Assembly (NCBI GenBank): GCA_947586185.1
Contig: CANPXN010000024.1
Location: forward strand, 1-39,395
DNA: 39,395 bases
Direction of reading: 5' to 3'
Source of the DNA: an uncultured Clostridia bacterium
Lineage (GTDB): Bacteria > Bacillota > Clostridia > Oscillospirales > Ruminococcaceae
A model generated the notes under the pieces. That model was given only the letters and a program-made list of their open reading frames with translations. It was not told the origin of the DNA and searched no databases. Made by a program: the position numbers and the translations under genes. How positions within the stretch are numbered: the stretch's first letter is position 1; each line of letters begins with the position of its first letter. Shown here one piece after another: positions 18,014 to 25,379 of this stretch.

Positions 18014-18313
18014 TTACATAATTTTTTCAAGAATTTCAACATCATCAGTAGTAATAAAGTCACGAAGCTTAACGCCGTCAAATTCAAAGTCAAGGGTTTG
18101 TTCAAGGGTGATATCCTTAGCTATTACATCTTCATTATATATCCATATATCAAATTGATTATTGTGTCCCTCGATGCCATATTTAACACCCTTGTATTCA
18201 AAGCCGACATTAGCGCCGCAAGATAGGTAAAACTTAAACTCTCCAAGCGTTTCAAATTTGAAAAAGTCATCGTCACATTCTTTTATAGAATCGCTGAAAT
18301 ATGGTTTGTTCAT
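18014..18313 (-). CDS. Small repeated-domain protein, copy 2 (99 aa)
   Basis: A 99-residue paralogue of the 17712 product. It starts MNKPYFSDSIKECDDDFFKF and then follows the same domain from ETLGEFKFYL to the end (EILEKIM). The N-terminal ~18 residues differ from the other copies, while the core is nearly identical at DNA level. GGAG lies before the ATG. It is 23 bp upstream of the 17712 gene and follows the DUF4417 ORF by 35 bp. Function unknown. Confidence 0.75.
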   Translation of the reverse strand: MNKPYFSDSIKECDDDFFKFETLGEFKFYLSCGANVGFEYKGVKYGIEGHNNQFDIWIYNEDVIAKDITLEQTLDFEFDGVKLRDFITTDDVEILEKIM

Positions 18314-18348
18314 TTTAGTTTCTCCATAATAATGTTTAAATTAAAAAT

Positions 18349-19758
18349 TTACATTATTCTTTCAATGATAATAACATCATCAGTAGTAATAAAGTCACGA
18401 AGCTTAACGCCGTCAAATTCAAAATCAAGGGTTTGTTCAAGGGTAAGTCCATCGGCTATATCTTCCTTGCTATTCCATATACAATAACAGTCATTTTTCT
18501 TTTTTCCATCCAAACCAAATACGGCTTCAATACCGTATTCCACGCCCTTATATTCAAAGCCGACATTAGCGCCGCAGGAGAGATAAAATTTAAATTCTCC
18601 CAGTGTTTCAAATTTGTGATCCTCAGGATTGTATTCATAATTTTTCATTGATTTATCATCTCCTGTAATATACTCTGATGCTTTTCCAAAATGCTCACTG
18701 ATAAAATCTTCAAATGTTGGCACTTCTTCATCAAAATAATTAAATCTTTCGCCAAAACACGGAAAGTTATTATCCCAACTTATTAAGTGGTCATGAGGAT
18801 CTGAATGTTTATGAGGTTTAATGTGGTCAGTCAAATGCCTTTCTGCGGCACACTTTCCTATTTCATTATAATAATCAAGAACGTGATAGCTGCCTTTATT
18901 GGTTGTTACAATATTTTCCCTTATGGAATTAGGTTCGCCTAAAAATCTTGCTGAGTTTTCGTCTTTAGGTATCCATTCTCCACCATATGCGCTTCCGCCG
19001 CCCTTACAAACAAAACCTGTTTTATTAATTATATAGTATCTTATATTAGATGTCAATAATGAATTTGTATGTTTTACAAAACTTTTATTCTCTTCCTTAT
19101 TATTGTCAAGATATTTCCATGAACTTAATTCATAATCAACATATATAATATCTCCTTTCATTTCGCTGAAAGGTTCGCTGTAGCATATAATTTTTTCAGG
19201 TTCTATTTCTGACAGCATTTGATTATAGCCCTTTAAGAATATTTCTTTCTGGTCTTTATGGTGGTCGCTTTCGTGAAACATATAAGTTGAAACAGCTACA
19301 ATAGAGCCTTTTTCTATACCTTTAAAGCAAAATTCAAAGGATTTTTCATCAGCCCAGCTTACTGTAGGAATAACTCTGATTCCTTTTGAGGCAAAATAAG
19401 CTCCGCACCATCTGTTTCTGAATGTGTTGTAAAGCTGAATTGCATAAGGCATTTCAAGATACATGCTGAAGTCAGGTGACAGAATACCTTTATATTTGGA
19501 AAAGCTCTTTAAATAAGGTTCTGGATTTTTCCAGATTTTTTCAAAGTTATAATCATATAAAAAGAAATGCACAATTCGATCAATATTTTTCTCATTGTCT
19601 CTTTTAAGATGATTAAAGCCAATCAACAATAAGTTTTTCAATTCATCATCACTGAATTTTGGTTTCGGAATATCCGGAACAGAAAATTCATTATAAGAAT
19701 CAAATTGATTCCGTAAAAATAACGAGTTTGTACGGTAGTTAAAGTTTTCAAGCGTCAT
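18349..19758 (-). CDS. DUF4417 protein fused in frame to copy 1 of the small repeated domain
   Basis: The 469-residue ORF has a DUF4417-like region (~30-240): SPDFSMYLEMPYAIQLYNTFRNRWCGAY, then GIRVIPTVSWADEKSFEFCFKGIEKGSIVAVST. A central His-rich part (~300-345) has ERHLTDH and PHDHLISWD, a possible metal site; it is followed by a tail. DUF4417 genes are often on phages and mobile elements; function unknown. From residue 371 the protein is the 99-residue domain repeated at 18014 and 17712. An internal ATG at 18648, with AGGAG ten bases upstream, matches the start context of the stand-alone copies. The C-terminal part may therefore be a separate gene whose upstream neighbour lost its stop. 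AAAGGAG precedes the ATG at 19758. Confidence 0.7.
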   Translation of the reverse strand: MTLENFNYRTNSLFLRNQFDSYNEFSVPDIPKPKFSDDELKNLLLIGFNHLKRDNEKNIDRIVHFFLYDYNFEKIWKNPEPYLKSFSKYKGILSPDFSMYLEMPYAIQLYNTFRNRWCGAYFASKGIRVIPTVSWADEKSFEFCFKGIEKGSIVAVSTYMFHESDHHKDQKEIFLKGYNQMLSEIEPEKIICYSEPFSEMKGDIIYVDYELSSWKYLDNNKEENKSFVKHTNSLLTSNIRYYIINKTGFVCKGGGSAYGGEWIPKDENSARFLGEPNSIRENIVTTNKGSYHVLDYYNEIGKCAAERHLTDHIKPHKHSDPHDHLISWDNNFPCFGERFNYFDEEVPTFEDFISEHFGKASEYITGDDKSMKNYEYNPEDHKFETLGEFKFYLSCGANVGFEYKGVEYGIEAVFGLDGKKKNDCYCIWNSKEDIADGLTLEQTLDFEFDGVKLRDFITTDDVIIIERIM

Positions 19759-19825
19759 TTAAGTAACTCCTTTATGGTTATAGTAGGGTACAAGTCCCTC
19801 CATAAATAGTGTGAAAATGACATCC

Positions 19826-19849
19826 TATTTGCATAGAAATATGCAAATA
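19826..19849. promoter_or_regulatory. Perfect 10-bp dyad upstream of the DUF4417 gene
   Basis: TATTTGCATA and TATGCAAATA around GAAA, 68 bp upstream of the 19758 start. It could be an operator or a hairpin. No convincing promoter was seen beside it. Confidence 0.4.
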
Positions 19850-19914
19850 AAAAAATATCGCTTTAAATATTGTCGTTATGCTTGATTTTGTTGAAATAAA
19901 TTGTACATTTAATA

Positions 19915-19949
19915 CAAATAAAAAACGGATACCACAAAAGTGATATCCG
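19915..19949 (-). terminator. tRNA-Leu terminator
   Basis: CGGATACCAC (19926-19935) pairs with GTGATATCCG (19940-19949) around AAAA. On the minus strand the stem is followed by TTTTTTATTTG. It lies 23 bp downstream of the tRNA CCA end. Confidence 0.85.
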
Positions 19950-19972
19950 AATTGTATGTGCGTTCACACACC

Positions 19973-20057
19973 TGGTGCGGGTGACAGGACTTGAACCTGC
20001 ACACCTTACGGCACAAGAACCTAAATCTTGCGTGTCTGCCAATTTCACCACACCCGC
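19973..20057 (-). tRNA. tRNA-Leu (anticodon UAG)
   Basis: A complete 85-nt leucine tRNA with encoded CCA (19973-19975). The acceptor arms GCGGGTG and CACCCGC pair. The D-loop has TTGG, the anticodon stem is CAAGA/TCTTG with loop TTTAGGT giving anticodon TAG, there is a long variable arm typical of Leu, and the T-arm has GGTTCAAGTCC. Its 5' half (35 nt, to the anticodon wobble base) is repeated at 20758-20792 and 21881-21915. The region just upstream of this intact gene has no near-consensus promoter, whereas the outer partial copy does. Confidence 0.97.
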
Positions 20058-20086
20058 ATATTTAATTTTCTACCTAAATTTTACCT
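20023..20086 (-). repeat. Junction R1: tRNA 5' half plus its upstream 29 bp
   Basis: Covers the tRNA 5' half (20023-20057) and the adjacent A/T-rich segment containing AGGTAAAATTTAGGTAG on the minus strand. It matches 20758-20821 over 64 bp with three differences (R2). It reads as the end of the inner cassette that reconstitutes the complete tRNA. Confidence 0.8.
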
Positions 20087-20108
20087 GCACAGCAAACCTT
20101 TAGAAAGG

Positions 20109-20674
20109 TCAGTACCTTCCATTATAAACTTTCTTTGCTTCAGCAGTCCATTTCTTAACGAACTCTGTCTTAGAATTTGTGTAGGCGTCTCTGTCATGTT
20201 CAAATTGTTTCCACAATTGTAATTTCATTGCCTCATATTCTTTAGCTATTTGTTCGTGTTCATTTAAGTAATCTCTAAAATACAACTCATCATTATCCCC
20301 AACATAGCGAATATGAACATGAAAACTTTATCAGCAAATCCCTTTGTTGTATATCCACGGTTAAATGATATTCTGTCCGCTGCCACAGACATACGGATAA
20401 ATCCGTTATTTTCGATCACCCTTGCAGTATCCTCAATGTCAGAGTCTTTTGACACCTCAATAAGCACATCAACAATATCCTTTGCCCATATTCCAGATAT
20501 AGCCGTACTTCCGATATGGCTGATCCTTTCAATCCGGCAACCGGATAAAATGCTTTTTAAATCGGTTTCGATTTCGTCATAAAACAATTTCCACTTATCA
20601 TTATGGGCAACAAGAGCTACTGGGAATAAATCCCACAATTCATCTAAAGACATTTGCGATAATTCATTTCCCAA
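20109..20674 (-). pseudogene. GrpB / nucleotidyltransferase-like gene with a frameshift
   Basis: Reading from TTG at 20674 (GAGG eight bases upstream) gives GNELSQMSLDELWDLFP, then VAHNDKWKLFYDEIE, the core ISHIGSTAISGIWAKDIVDVLIEV, and NRGYTTKGFADKV. This is the GrpB (UPF0157) nucleotidyltransferase-like family. The frame then runs into a short out-of-frame tail ending at 20264. Adding one T to the T run at about 20322-20325 (KVF-HVHI) restores the family ending, HVHIRYVGDNDELYFRDYL through FEHDRDAY to KKVYNGRY, stop at 20109. The gene is thus a one-base frameshift: a young pseudogene or a sequencing error. A longer TTG start at 20758 lies in the tRNA fragment and is unlikely. GrpB function is not firmly known. 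It is the only gene of the inner cassette. Confidence 0.8.
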
Positions 20675-20741
20675 TCTTATAACCTCACAAGTTCCTATTT
20701 GACAACTTCTTGTGTTGTTTACAACCTCAGTGAAATTCCGT

Positions 20742-20821
20742 TGTAGTAACGCAGCCAAAATCTTGCGTGTCTGCCAATTTCACCACACCCACATATTAAA
20801 TTTTCTGCCTAAATTTTACCT
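20742..20821 (-). repeat. Junction R2: internal partial tRNA-Leu copy
   Basis: The tRNA 5' half (20758-20792, one change in the acceptor) is followed on its left by TGTAGTAACGCAGCCA (20742-20757), as at R3, and on its right by the A/T-rich segment seen at R1. It therefore carries both conserved cassette ends, as expected where two cassettes of one family meet. Confidence 0.8.
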
Positions 20822-20848
20822 ACCGACAGTCACAGATTTACAGAGTAG

Positions 20849-21757
20849 CTAAAACTTTCCCCAATAATGTGAAGTTCTCCAGCCGTATTCTGAAAAGATA
20901 GAAGCAGCTTTTTCCTTATCCATCACATGTTGATTCACAAGTTCATTGATTGCCTTCTGTGCAGCAAAAGCAACAGCGAGCATTCTCTCCTGAGGAAATC
21001 TGCAATATGTTTTATATGTAATTTCAAATACTCCAGTAAATCTGTCAGCCAGTTCCCGAGGACTATAATGTACAAGCTCATCAAAAGGTGTTACCCAATA
21101 ATCTTCTGAACTGACAAGCTCAGCTGTTTTCTTGGCAACTGGCATTAACTTTTGTATATCGCCCTGTTCAGCAATCGCATTACTATAGCACAACATAAAC
21201 TCATTTCCAATTTTGTCGCCCATGATGTATGCCTCGCCGTTTTTGGTTTCAACAATCCAAATCTGCATAAGTGACGCTATTGTATAAAGTAGCTTTTTTC
21301 TGTCTGGCACACTTTTGCTTATCATATTATCAAGCGTATTCATGATGCCCTGAACGCAGAGTTTTCCGCACACCGAAGCAAGAACTGCAAGAAGAGTTTC
21401 AGCATGAACACCTTTATCGTCCTTAAGCATATTTGTAATATTTATATAAATTTCCTGTGAGGCGATTTTCGCACCAATCATAGAATCCTGAGAACGCTTC
21501 AAATCCACCTGATGTGCCATACTGCGAAGCATCGGATGATTTTCATCGATTTGTGGGATCTCATCATAAGCACGTTCTTTGATGACATAATTTTTCAGTG
21601 TATACGGTGCATATTGTTCTGTAAACTTCTGTAAAAACTCGATTCCGTTTATGGAATTGTCGGTTTTTTCTCCTATGACGACATCCTTATTACTTATGCT
21701 TGTTTCTGTCTTGTTTTCAGAAGCATGTTTGTTTTTATTAAAAAAATTAAAAAGCAT
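20849..21757 (-). CDS. Hypothetical protein carried between tRNA fragments (302 aa)
   Basis: A 302-residue soluble protein with a polar N-terminal ~45 residues (NKNKHASENKTETSISNKD) and a mostly helical body. Recognisable stretches are HPMLRSMAHQVDLKRSQDSMIGAKI (~80-105), AETLLAVLASVCGKLCVQGIM (~119-139), YWVTPFDELVHYSPRELADRFTG (~230-252) and the C-terminal EYGWRTSHYWGKF. There is no signal peptide or membrane helix, and no family was recognised. AAAAGGAG precedes the ATG. It is the only gene of the outer cassette, oriented like the tRNA, and the first gene behind the promoter at 21931-21959. Confidence 0.75.
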   Translation of the reverse strand: MLFNFFNKNKHASENKTETSISNKDVVIGEKTDNSINGIEFLQKFTEQYAPYTLKNYVIKERAYDEIPQIDENHPMLRSMAHQVDLKRSQDSMIGAKIASQEIYINITNMLKDDKGVHAETLLAVLASVCGKLCVQGIMNTLDNMISKSVPDRKKLLYTIASLMQIWIVETKNGEAYIMGDKIGNEFMLCYSNAIAEQGDIQKLMPVAKKTAELVSSEDYWVTPFDELVHYSPRELADRFTGVFEITYKTYCRFPQERMLAVAFAAQKAINELVNQHVMDKEKAASIFSEYGWRTSHYWGKF

Positions 21758-21864
21758 CTTTTTCTCCTTTTAGGCAATACTACACAAAGAATATACGTGA
21801 GAAACACACATACTGAATTTTTGTCTAAATTTTACCTGCTGACAATCATAGGAATTAAATGCAC

Positions 21865-21915
21865 TGTAGTAACGCAGCCAAAATCTTGCGTGTCTGCCAA
21901 TTTCACCACACCCGC
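21865..21915 (-). repeat. Junction R3: outer partial tRNA-Leu copy
   Basis: An exact copy of the tRNA 5' half (21881-21915, beginning GCGGGTG on the minus strand). It is followed at the anticodon loop by TGGCTGCGTTACTACA (21865-21880), the same cassette end as at R2. The sequence on its right is unrelated to R1/R2 and contains a consensus promoter, so this is probably the original position of the tRNA 5' end. A further trace of the A/T end segment (CTAAATTTTACCTGCTGACA) lies at 21824-21843. Confidence 0.8.
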
Positions 21916-21930
21916 AAAACCGACCTATAA

Positions 21931-21959
21931 ATTATATCACAAAAAGTAGAATATGTCAA
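21931..21959 (-). promoter_or_regulatory. Consensus promoter of the original tRNA-Leu locus
   Basis: TTGACA (21954-21959), 17-base spacer, TATAAT (21931-21936) on the minus strand. The predicted start is within about 10 bases of the tRNA fragment's first G (21915), the usual geometry for a tRNA gene. It now faces the cassette genes. Confidence 0.9.
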
Positions 21960-21960
21960 A

Positions 21961-22545
21961 TTATTCTGTATGGAAAACATAATAGTAGAGCTTTCCGTTC
22001 ATAAACGTTATATCAAGAGAGCTCTTCTCGTTTTTATAGTGGTATATTTCAAGCTTTTCATTGACAGCTTCGATACCGTCCGACGGCTCGCCGTATACTG
22101 AGGTCACATCATCCTCTGTGGAATCCTTTTTTATTCCTCCCGGAAAGATAACGTCGAAATCCTTGTTTTTACCTGAAAATGTTATTGCGAAGTCCTTGAA
22201 ATAGCATTCGCTGTATTTTAAAGAGGAATCCGTACTGTTGCTGATAGTTCCGCCGATAGAAAAGCCGCTGCTGTTTTTAAGTGAAAAGCCGGAGGTCGTG
22301 CTTTTCGGTTCAAGGAGCTTGTCGCTTTCACCGCAGCTAAAGCCGTATTTTTTCATATCGGACAGCTTGAACGGGAGCTTTATAACATCCTCCCCTATCA
22401 TGAACTGATTGCTGTCCCATTTATCCGAAAGACCGGCGTATACAATGGAAAATCTGCCGGAAGCGTTGTTGTCGGTTTTTGAGCATCCCGGAAAAGCTGC
22501 GCATATCAGCATAAGCGTCACAGCCGCAAAAAGCTTTAGTTTCAT
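21961..22545 (-). CDS. Predicted lipoprotein, paralogue of the 9178 product
   Basis: Start chosen at 22545: AAAGGAGGGG is just upstream, and MKLKLFAAVTLMLICAAFPGC is a lipoprotein signal with lipobox FPGC (Cys21). An upstream in-frame start would add 28 residues ahead of the signal. The 194-residue product has a globular domain whose end, VIFPGGIKKDSTEDDVTSVYGEPSDG then LDITFMNGKLYYYVF, parallels the lipoprotein at 9178. It has its own promoter (22601-22629), and its stop abuts the tRNA-type promoter downstream. Probably a surface lipoprotein; function unknown. Confidence 0.8.
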   Translation of the reverse strand: MKLKLFAAVTLMLICAAFPGCSKTDNNASGRFSIVYAGLSDKWDSNQFMIGEDVIKLPFKLSDMKKYGFSCGESDKLLEPKSTTSGFSLKNSSGFSIGGTISNSTDSSLKYSECYFKDFAITFSGKNKDFDVIFPGGIKKDSTEDDVTSVYGEPSDGIEAVNEKLEIYHYKNEKSSLDITFMNGKLYYYVFHTE

Positions 22546-22600
22546 AGCGACCCCTCCTTTTTTATAGTGTAAATGTAAAATTATTTTTGCGTTTAGTATA

Positions 22601-22629
22601 ATTATAGCAGGAAAGTCCGTAAATGTCAA
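22601..22629 (-). promoter_or_regulatory. Consensus promoter of the 21961 lipoprotein gene
   Basis: TTGACA (22624-22629), 17-base spacer, TATAAT (22601-22606) on the minus strand, 55 bp before the ATG. Confidence 0.88.
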
Positions 22630-22772
22630 TTGTTTTAATAAGAGTCTTTTTTAAAACTAAGGCAACACCGTATAAAGCTTTCAGCAGCTCTTTACGATAT
22701 TGCCATAAGTTGTATATAATTCAGTAAGAAATCAATCTTGCCTTTAAGGCAGATACCTTTATTGAAAAGAAG

Positions 22773-23765
22773 TTAAAACTTCAAGTTTAAAATATTGTCT
22801 AATGAAATAATATCTTCAGCAGCAAACTTGCTTAATAAAAGTCCTTTTACATTTTGAAAATCACCCAATGCAGTAACAATTACTTTTGCGCCTTTAACGG
22901 GTTTAGCCTTGTCAAATTTAATTATTGGAACATTGTCAAATGTTTTTTCTTCTGTATATTGATCAATAAAATATACAGTTTCAATAATATTCTTTATCTT
23001 TTTATACAACTCTTTACCTATGTCACTGGCTCCATATATAATTATTTTGTCCGATATATACATATCATTATTGAAATCATGTGACAACAGAGCAGTTAAT
23101 CTTTTATATCTGCATTCATATTCTGAAATTTCATTTTTTTCAACATCGAACCTCAGGTTTTTAATCAGATTGCTGTTCAAATAATTTTCTCCGCAAAATG
23201 TCAGAAAGTCATCTGAACGGTCGAAATACGAGCGCAATGCTTTTTTTGACCATGAACTATTATACTTATTTGTTATATTATTATAATAACGAAACGGAAA
23301 ATCTCTCCCATTAACTATATCATTGCCGCACAGAAAAACAATTTCGCTATCGGGATTGTACTTTTTAATAATATATTCGGCATTTTGAACAATGTATTCA
23401 AAATCCTCTTGAGATCTCATATAACGAAGATAACACACTTTTGATTTTGTTTTTTCGAGGAACCTCTTTATACGCCTGTTATATCTGTCCCTTATCTTTT
23501 CATAATTGAGCTCAAAGTTTTCAGGCTCATGAAGAAAAATAAAGCCTGAGTTTTTTTCACGAAAATTATAAAAATTTTCATTATATGTTTCCAGGTTTTC
23601 TTTCAGTAAAAAATCTTTAAAGTCTGTTTCAATATAATGAAGAACCCAGTTAAAGTCGCTTGTAATCAGCCAGTCAAACGGAGCTGAAAATGAGCGAAGA
23701 CCATATTTCCCCATAGATGACGCTATAAAACAAGAAGGCCCTAAAGATATAAAGTATTCAAACAT
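22773..23765 (-). CDS. DUF1796 putative papain-like cysteine peptidase
   Basis: Start chosen at 23765, where GGAG lies five bases before the ATG; an ATG six codons upstream would place the RBS inside the gene. The 330-residue protein starts MFEYFISLGPSCFIASSMGK and continues GLRSFSAPFDWLITSDFNWV. The SLGxxC...RxxSxPFDW pattern is that of DUF1796, predicted papain-like peptidases often found with surface-glycan genes. The last ~100 residues (DKIIIYGASDIGKELYKKI, then VYFIDQY) look like a nucleotide- or sugar-binding Rossmann-type domain as in PglD-like proteins. Base composition is more A/T-rich than its neighbours, a hint of transfer. Activity is predicted, not shown. Confidence 0.72.
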   Translation of the reverse strand: MFEYFISLGPSCFIASSMGKYGLRSFSAPFDWLITSDFNWVLHYIETDFKDFLLKENLETYNENFYNFREKNSGFIFLHEPENFELNYEKIRDRYNRRIKRFLEKTKSKVCYLRYMRSQEDFEYIVQNAEYIIKKYNPDSEIVFLCGNDIVNGRDFPFRYYNNITNKYNSSWSKKALRSYFDRSDDFLTFCGENYLNSNLIKNLRFDVEKNEISEYECRYKRLTALLSHDFNNDMYISDKIIIYGASDIGKELYKKIKNIIETVYFIDQYTEEKTFDNVPIIKFDKAKPVKGAKVIVTALGDFQNVKGLLLSKFAAEDIISLDNILNLKF

Positions 23766-23839
23766 TTTTTCTCCAATTACCAATTATTTGTTAATTGCTT
23801 TAAATGTATACTAATTTTGCTTTTTTATTGAATATTAAA

Positions 23840-25222
23840 TCAAAACTCGATTTTTTCCTCAATATATTCCACAAGCTTATCAATAGCCACTCTTTCCTGC
23901 TGCATTGTATCTCTATCACGGATAGTTACGCAGTTATCCTTTTCAAGGGTATCAAAGTCATAGGTGATGCAGAACGGGGTACCTATCTCGTCCTGACGGC
24001 GGTAGCGCTTTCCGATAGAGCCTGTTTCGTCATAGTCAACTGTAAAGTGCTTTGCAAGGAGAGCATAGACCTCCCTTGCCTTTTCGCTGAGCTTCTTTGA
24101 AAGCGGAAGAACAGCAGCCTTAAACGGTGCAATAGCCGGGTGGAGGTGAAGAACAGTTCTCACATCGCCCTCAGCGATCTCCTCCTCGTCATATGCCTCG
24201 CAAAGGAACGCAAGAGTAACTCTGTCAGCGCCAAGTGAAGGCTCAATAACATATGGGATATATTTTGTATTTGTGTCCGGATCAAAGTATTCAAGTGACT
24301 TTCCGCTGTGCTCCATGTGTCTTCCAAGGTCATAGTCCGTTCTGTCAGCGATACCCCAAAGCTCTCCCCATTCCTTGAACGGGAATCTGAACTCGATATC
24401 CGTTGTAGCCTCTGAATAGAAAGCAAGCTCTTCCGGACTGTGGTCACGATATCTCAGGTTTTCCTCCTTGATGCCAAGGCTCAGCAGGAACTTCATGCAG
24501 TAGTCCTTCCAGTACTTGAACCAGTCAAGAGCTGTTTCCGGCTTGCAGAAAAACTCCATTTCCATCTGCTCGAACTCTCTTGTTCTGAAAATAAAGTTTC
24601 CCGGAGTGATCTCGTTTCTAAAGGATTTTCCTATCTGGCAGATACCGATAGGGAGCTTTTTTCTTGTAGTTCTCTGAACGTTTGCAAAGTTTACGAATAT
24701 TCCCTGTGCAGTTTCCGGACGTAGGTATACCTCGCTTTTGCTGTCCTCAGTGATGCCCATAAAGGTTTTGAACATGAGGTTGAACTGCTTTATATCTGTA
24801 AAGTCGCTTTTTCCGCATACAGGGCATTTTATGCCGTTGTCTTTGATATACTGAGCCATGCGGTCAAAGTCCCAGCCTGACGGGTCTTCGTCGGACTGAT
24901 CTTCTATAAGCTGATCCGCTCTGTGTCTTGCCTTACAGCCTTTGCAGTCCATAAGAGGGTCTGAGAAGCCTCCCACATGTCCTGAAGCGACCCATGTTTC
25001 AGGGTTCATGAGGATAGCGCTGTCAAGGCCGACGTTGTTAGGGTCTTCCTGTACGAATTTTTTCCACCATGCCTTTTTGACATTGTTTTTCAGCTCGACG
25101 CCCAGAGGACCGTAATCCCATGAGTTAGCAAGGCCGCCGTATATTTCAGAGCCGGCATATACAAAACCTCTTGATTTACAGAGGTCAACTATTTTATCCA
25201 TTGGTTTTTCGTTATTATTCAT
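23840..25222 (-). CDS. glyQS: Glycyl-tRNA synthetase, single-chain (alpha2) type
   Basis: The 460-residue class II synthetase of the dimeric type common in Gram-positives. It starts [34 protein letters not shown]. Motif 2 is in [21 protein letters not shown] and motif 3 is [11 protein letters not shown] zinc-type CKGCKARHR ... CPVCGKSDF region (~93-139) and a C-terminal anticodon-binding domain beginning [20 protein letters not shown] (~355) complete it. It charges tRNA-Gly in the cytoplasm. The ATG has only a weak GGAAAGG ahead; an upstream leader ends in a long-range stem and T tract (25242-25379) that could attenuate transcription. Confidence 0.97.
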   Translation of the reverse strand: MNNNEKPMDKIVDLCKSRGFVYAGSEIYGGLANSWDYGPLGVELKNNVKKAWWKKFVQEDPNNVGLDSAILMNPETWVASGHVGGFSDPLMDCKGCKARHRADQLIEDQSDEDPSGWDFDRMAQYIKDNGIKCPVCGKSDFTDIKQFNLMFKTFMGITEDSKSEVYLRPETAQGIFVNFANVQRTTRKKLPIGICQIGKSFRNEITPGNFIFRTREFEQMEMEFFCKPETALDWFKYWKDYCMKFLLSLGIKEENLRYRDHSPEELAFYSEATTDIEFRFPFKEWGELWGIADRTDYDLGRHMEHSGKSLEYFDPDTNTKYIPYVIEPSLGADRVTLAFLCEAYDEEEIAEGDVRTVLHLHPAIAPFKAAVLPLSKKLSEKAREVYALLAKHFTVDYDETGSIGKRYRRQDEIGTPFCITYDFDTLEKDNCVTIRDRDTMQQERVAIDKLVEYIEEKIEF

Positions 25223-25241
25223 TGATATGTACCTTTCCGAT

Positions 25242-25379
25242 AAAAAAAATTTAAGACAGCACCGCTATTACAAAAAATTTTCGTAATAAGATGGGAAAAC
25301 ATATGTCCAAAGAAAGTACCCTCAGGGTACAAGCAAGGTACGTACAAAACCATCAAGCGGGGTTTTTGCGGTGCTGTCT
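25242..25379 (-). promoter_or_regulatory. Attenuator-like leader of glyQS
   Basis: AGACAGCACCGC (25254-25265 on the plus strand) and GCGGTGCTGTCT (25368-25379) form a perfect 12-bp long-range stem. On the minus strand it is followed by an eight-base T run (25242-25250). Nested hairpins lie inside, including GTACCCT/AGGGTAC and ATTACGAAAA/TTTTGTAAT. The GCACCGC element and terminator-like arm recall a T-box, but the canonical AGGGTGGNACCGCG and a stem I were not found and the loop is ~100 nt. Regulation is plausible; the class is uncertain. Confidence 0.4.

Noticed and set aside
20758-20792. Partial tRNA-Leu copies as functional second and third tRNAs
   Set aside because: Only the 5' 35 nt are present; there is no anticodon 3' arm, T-arm or acceptor 3' strand.
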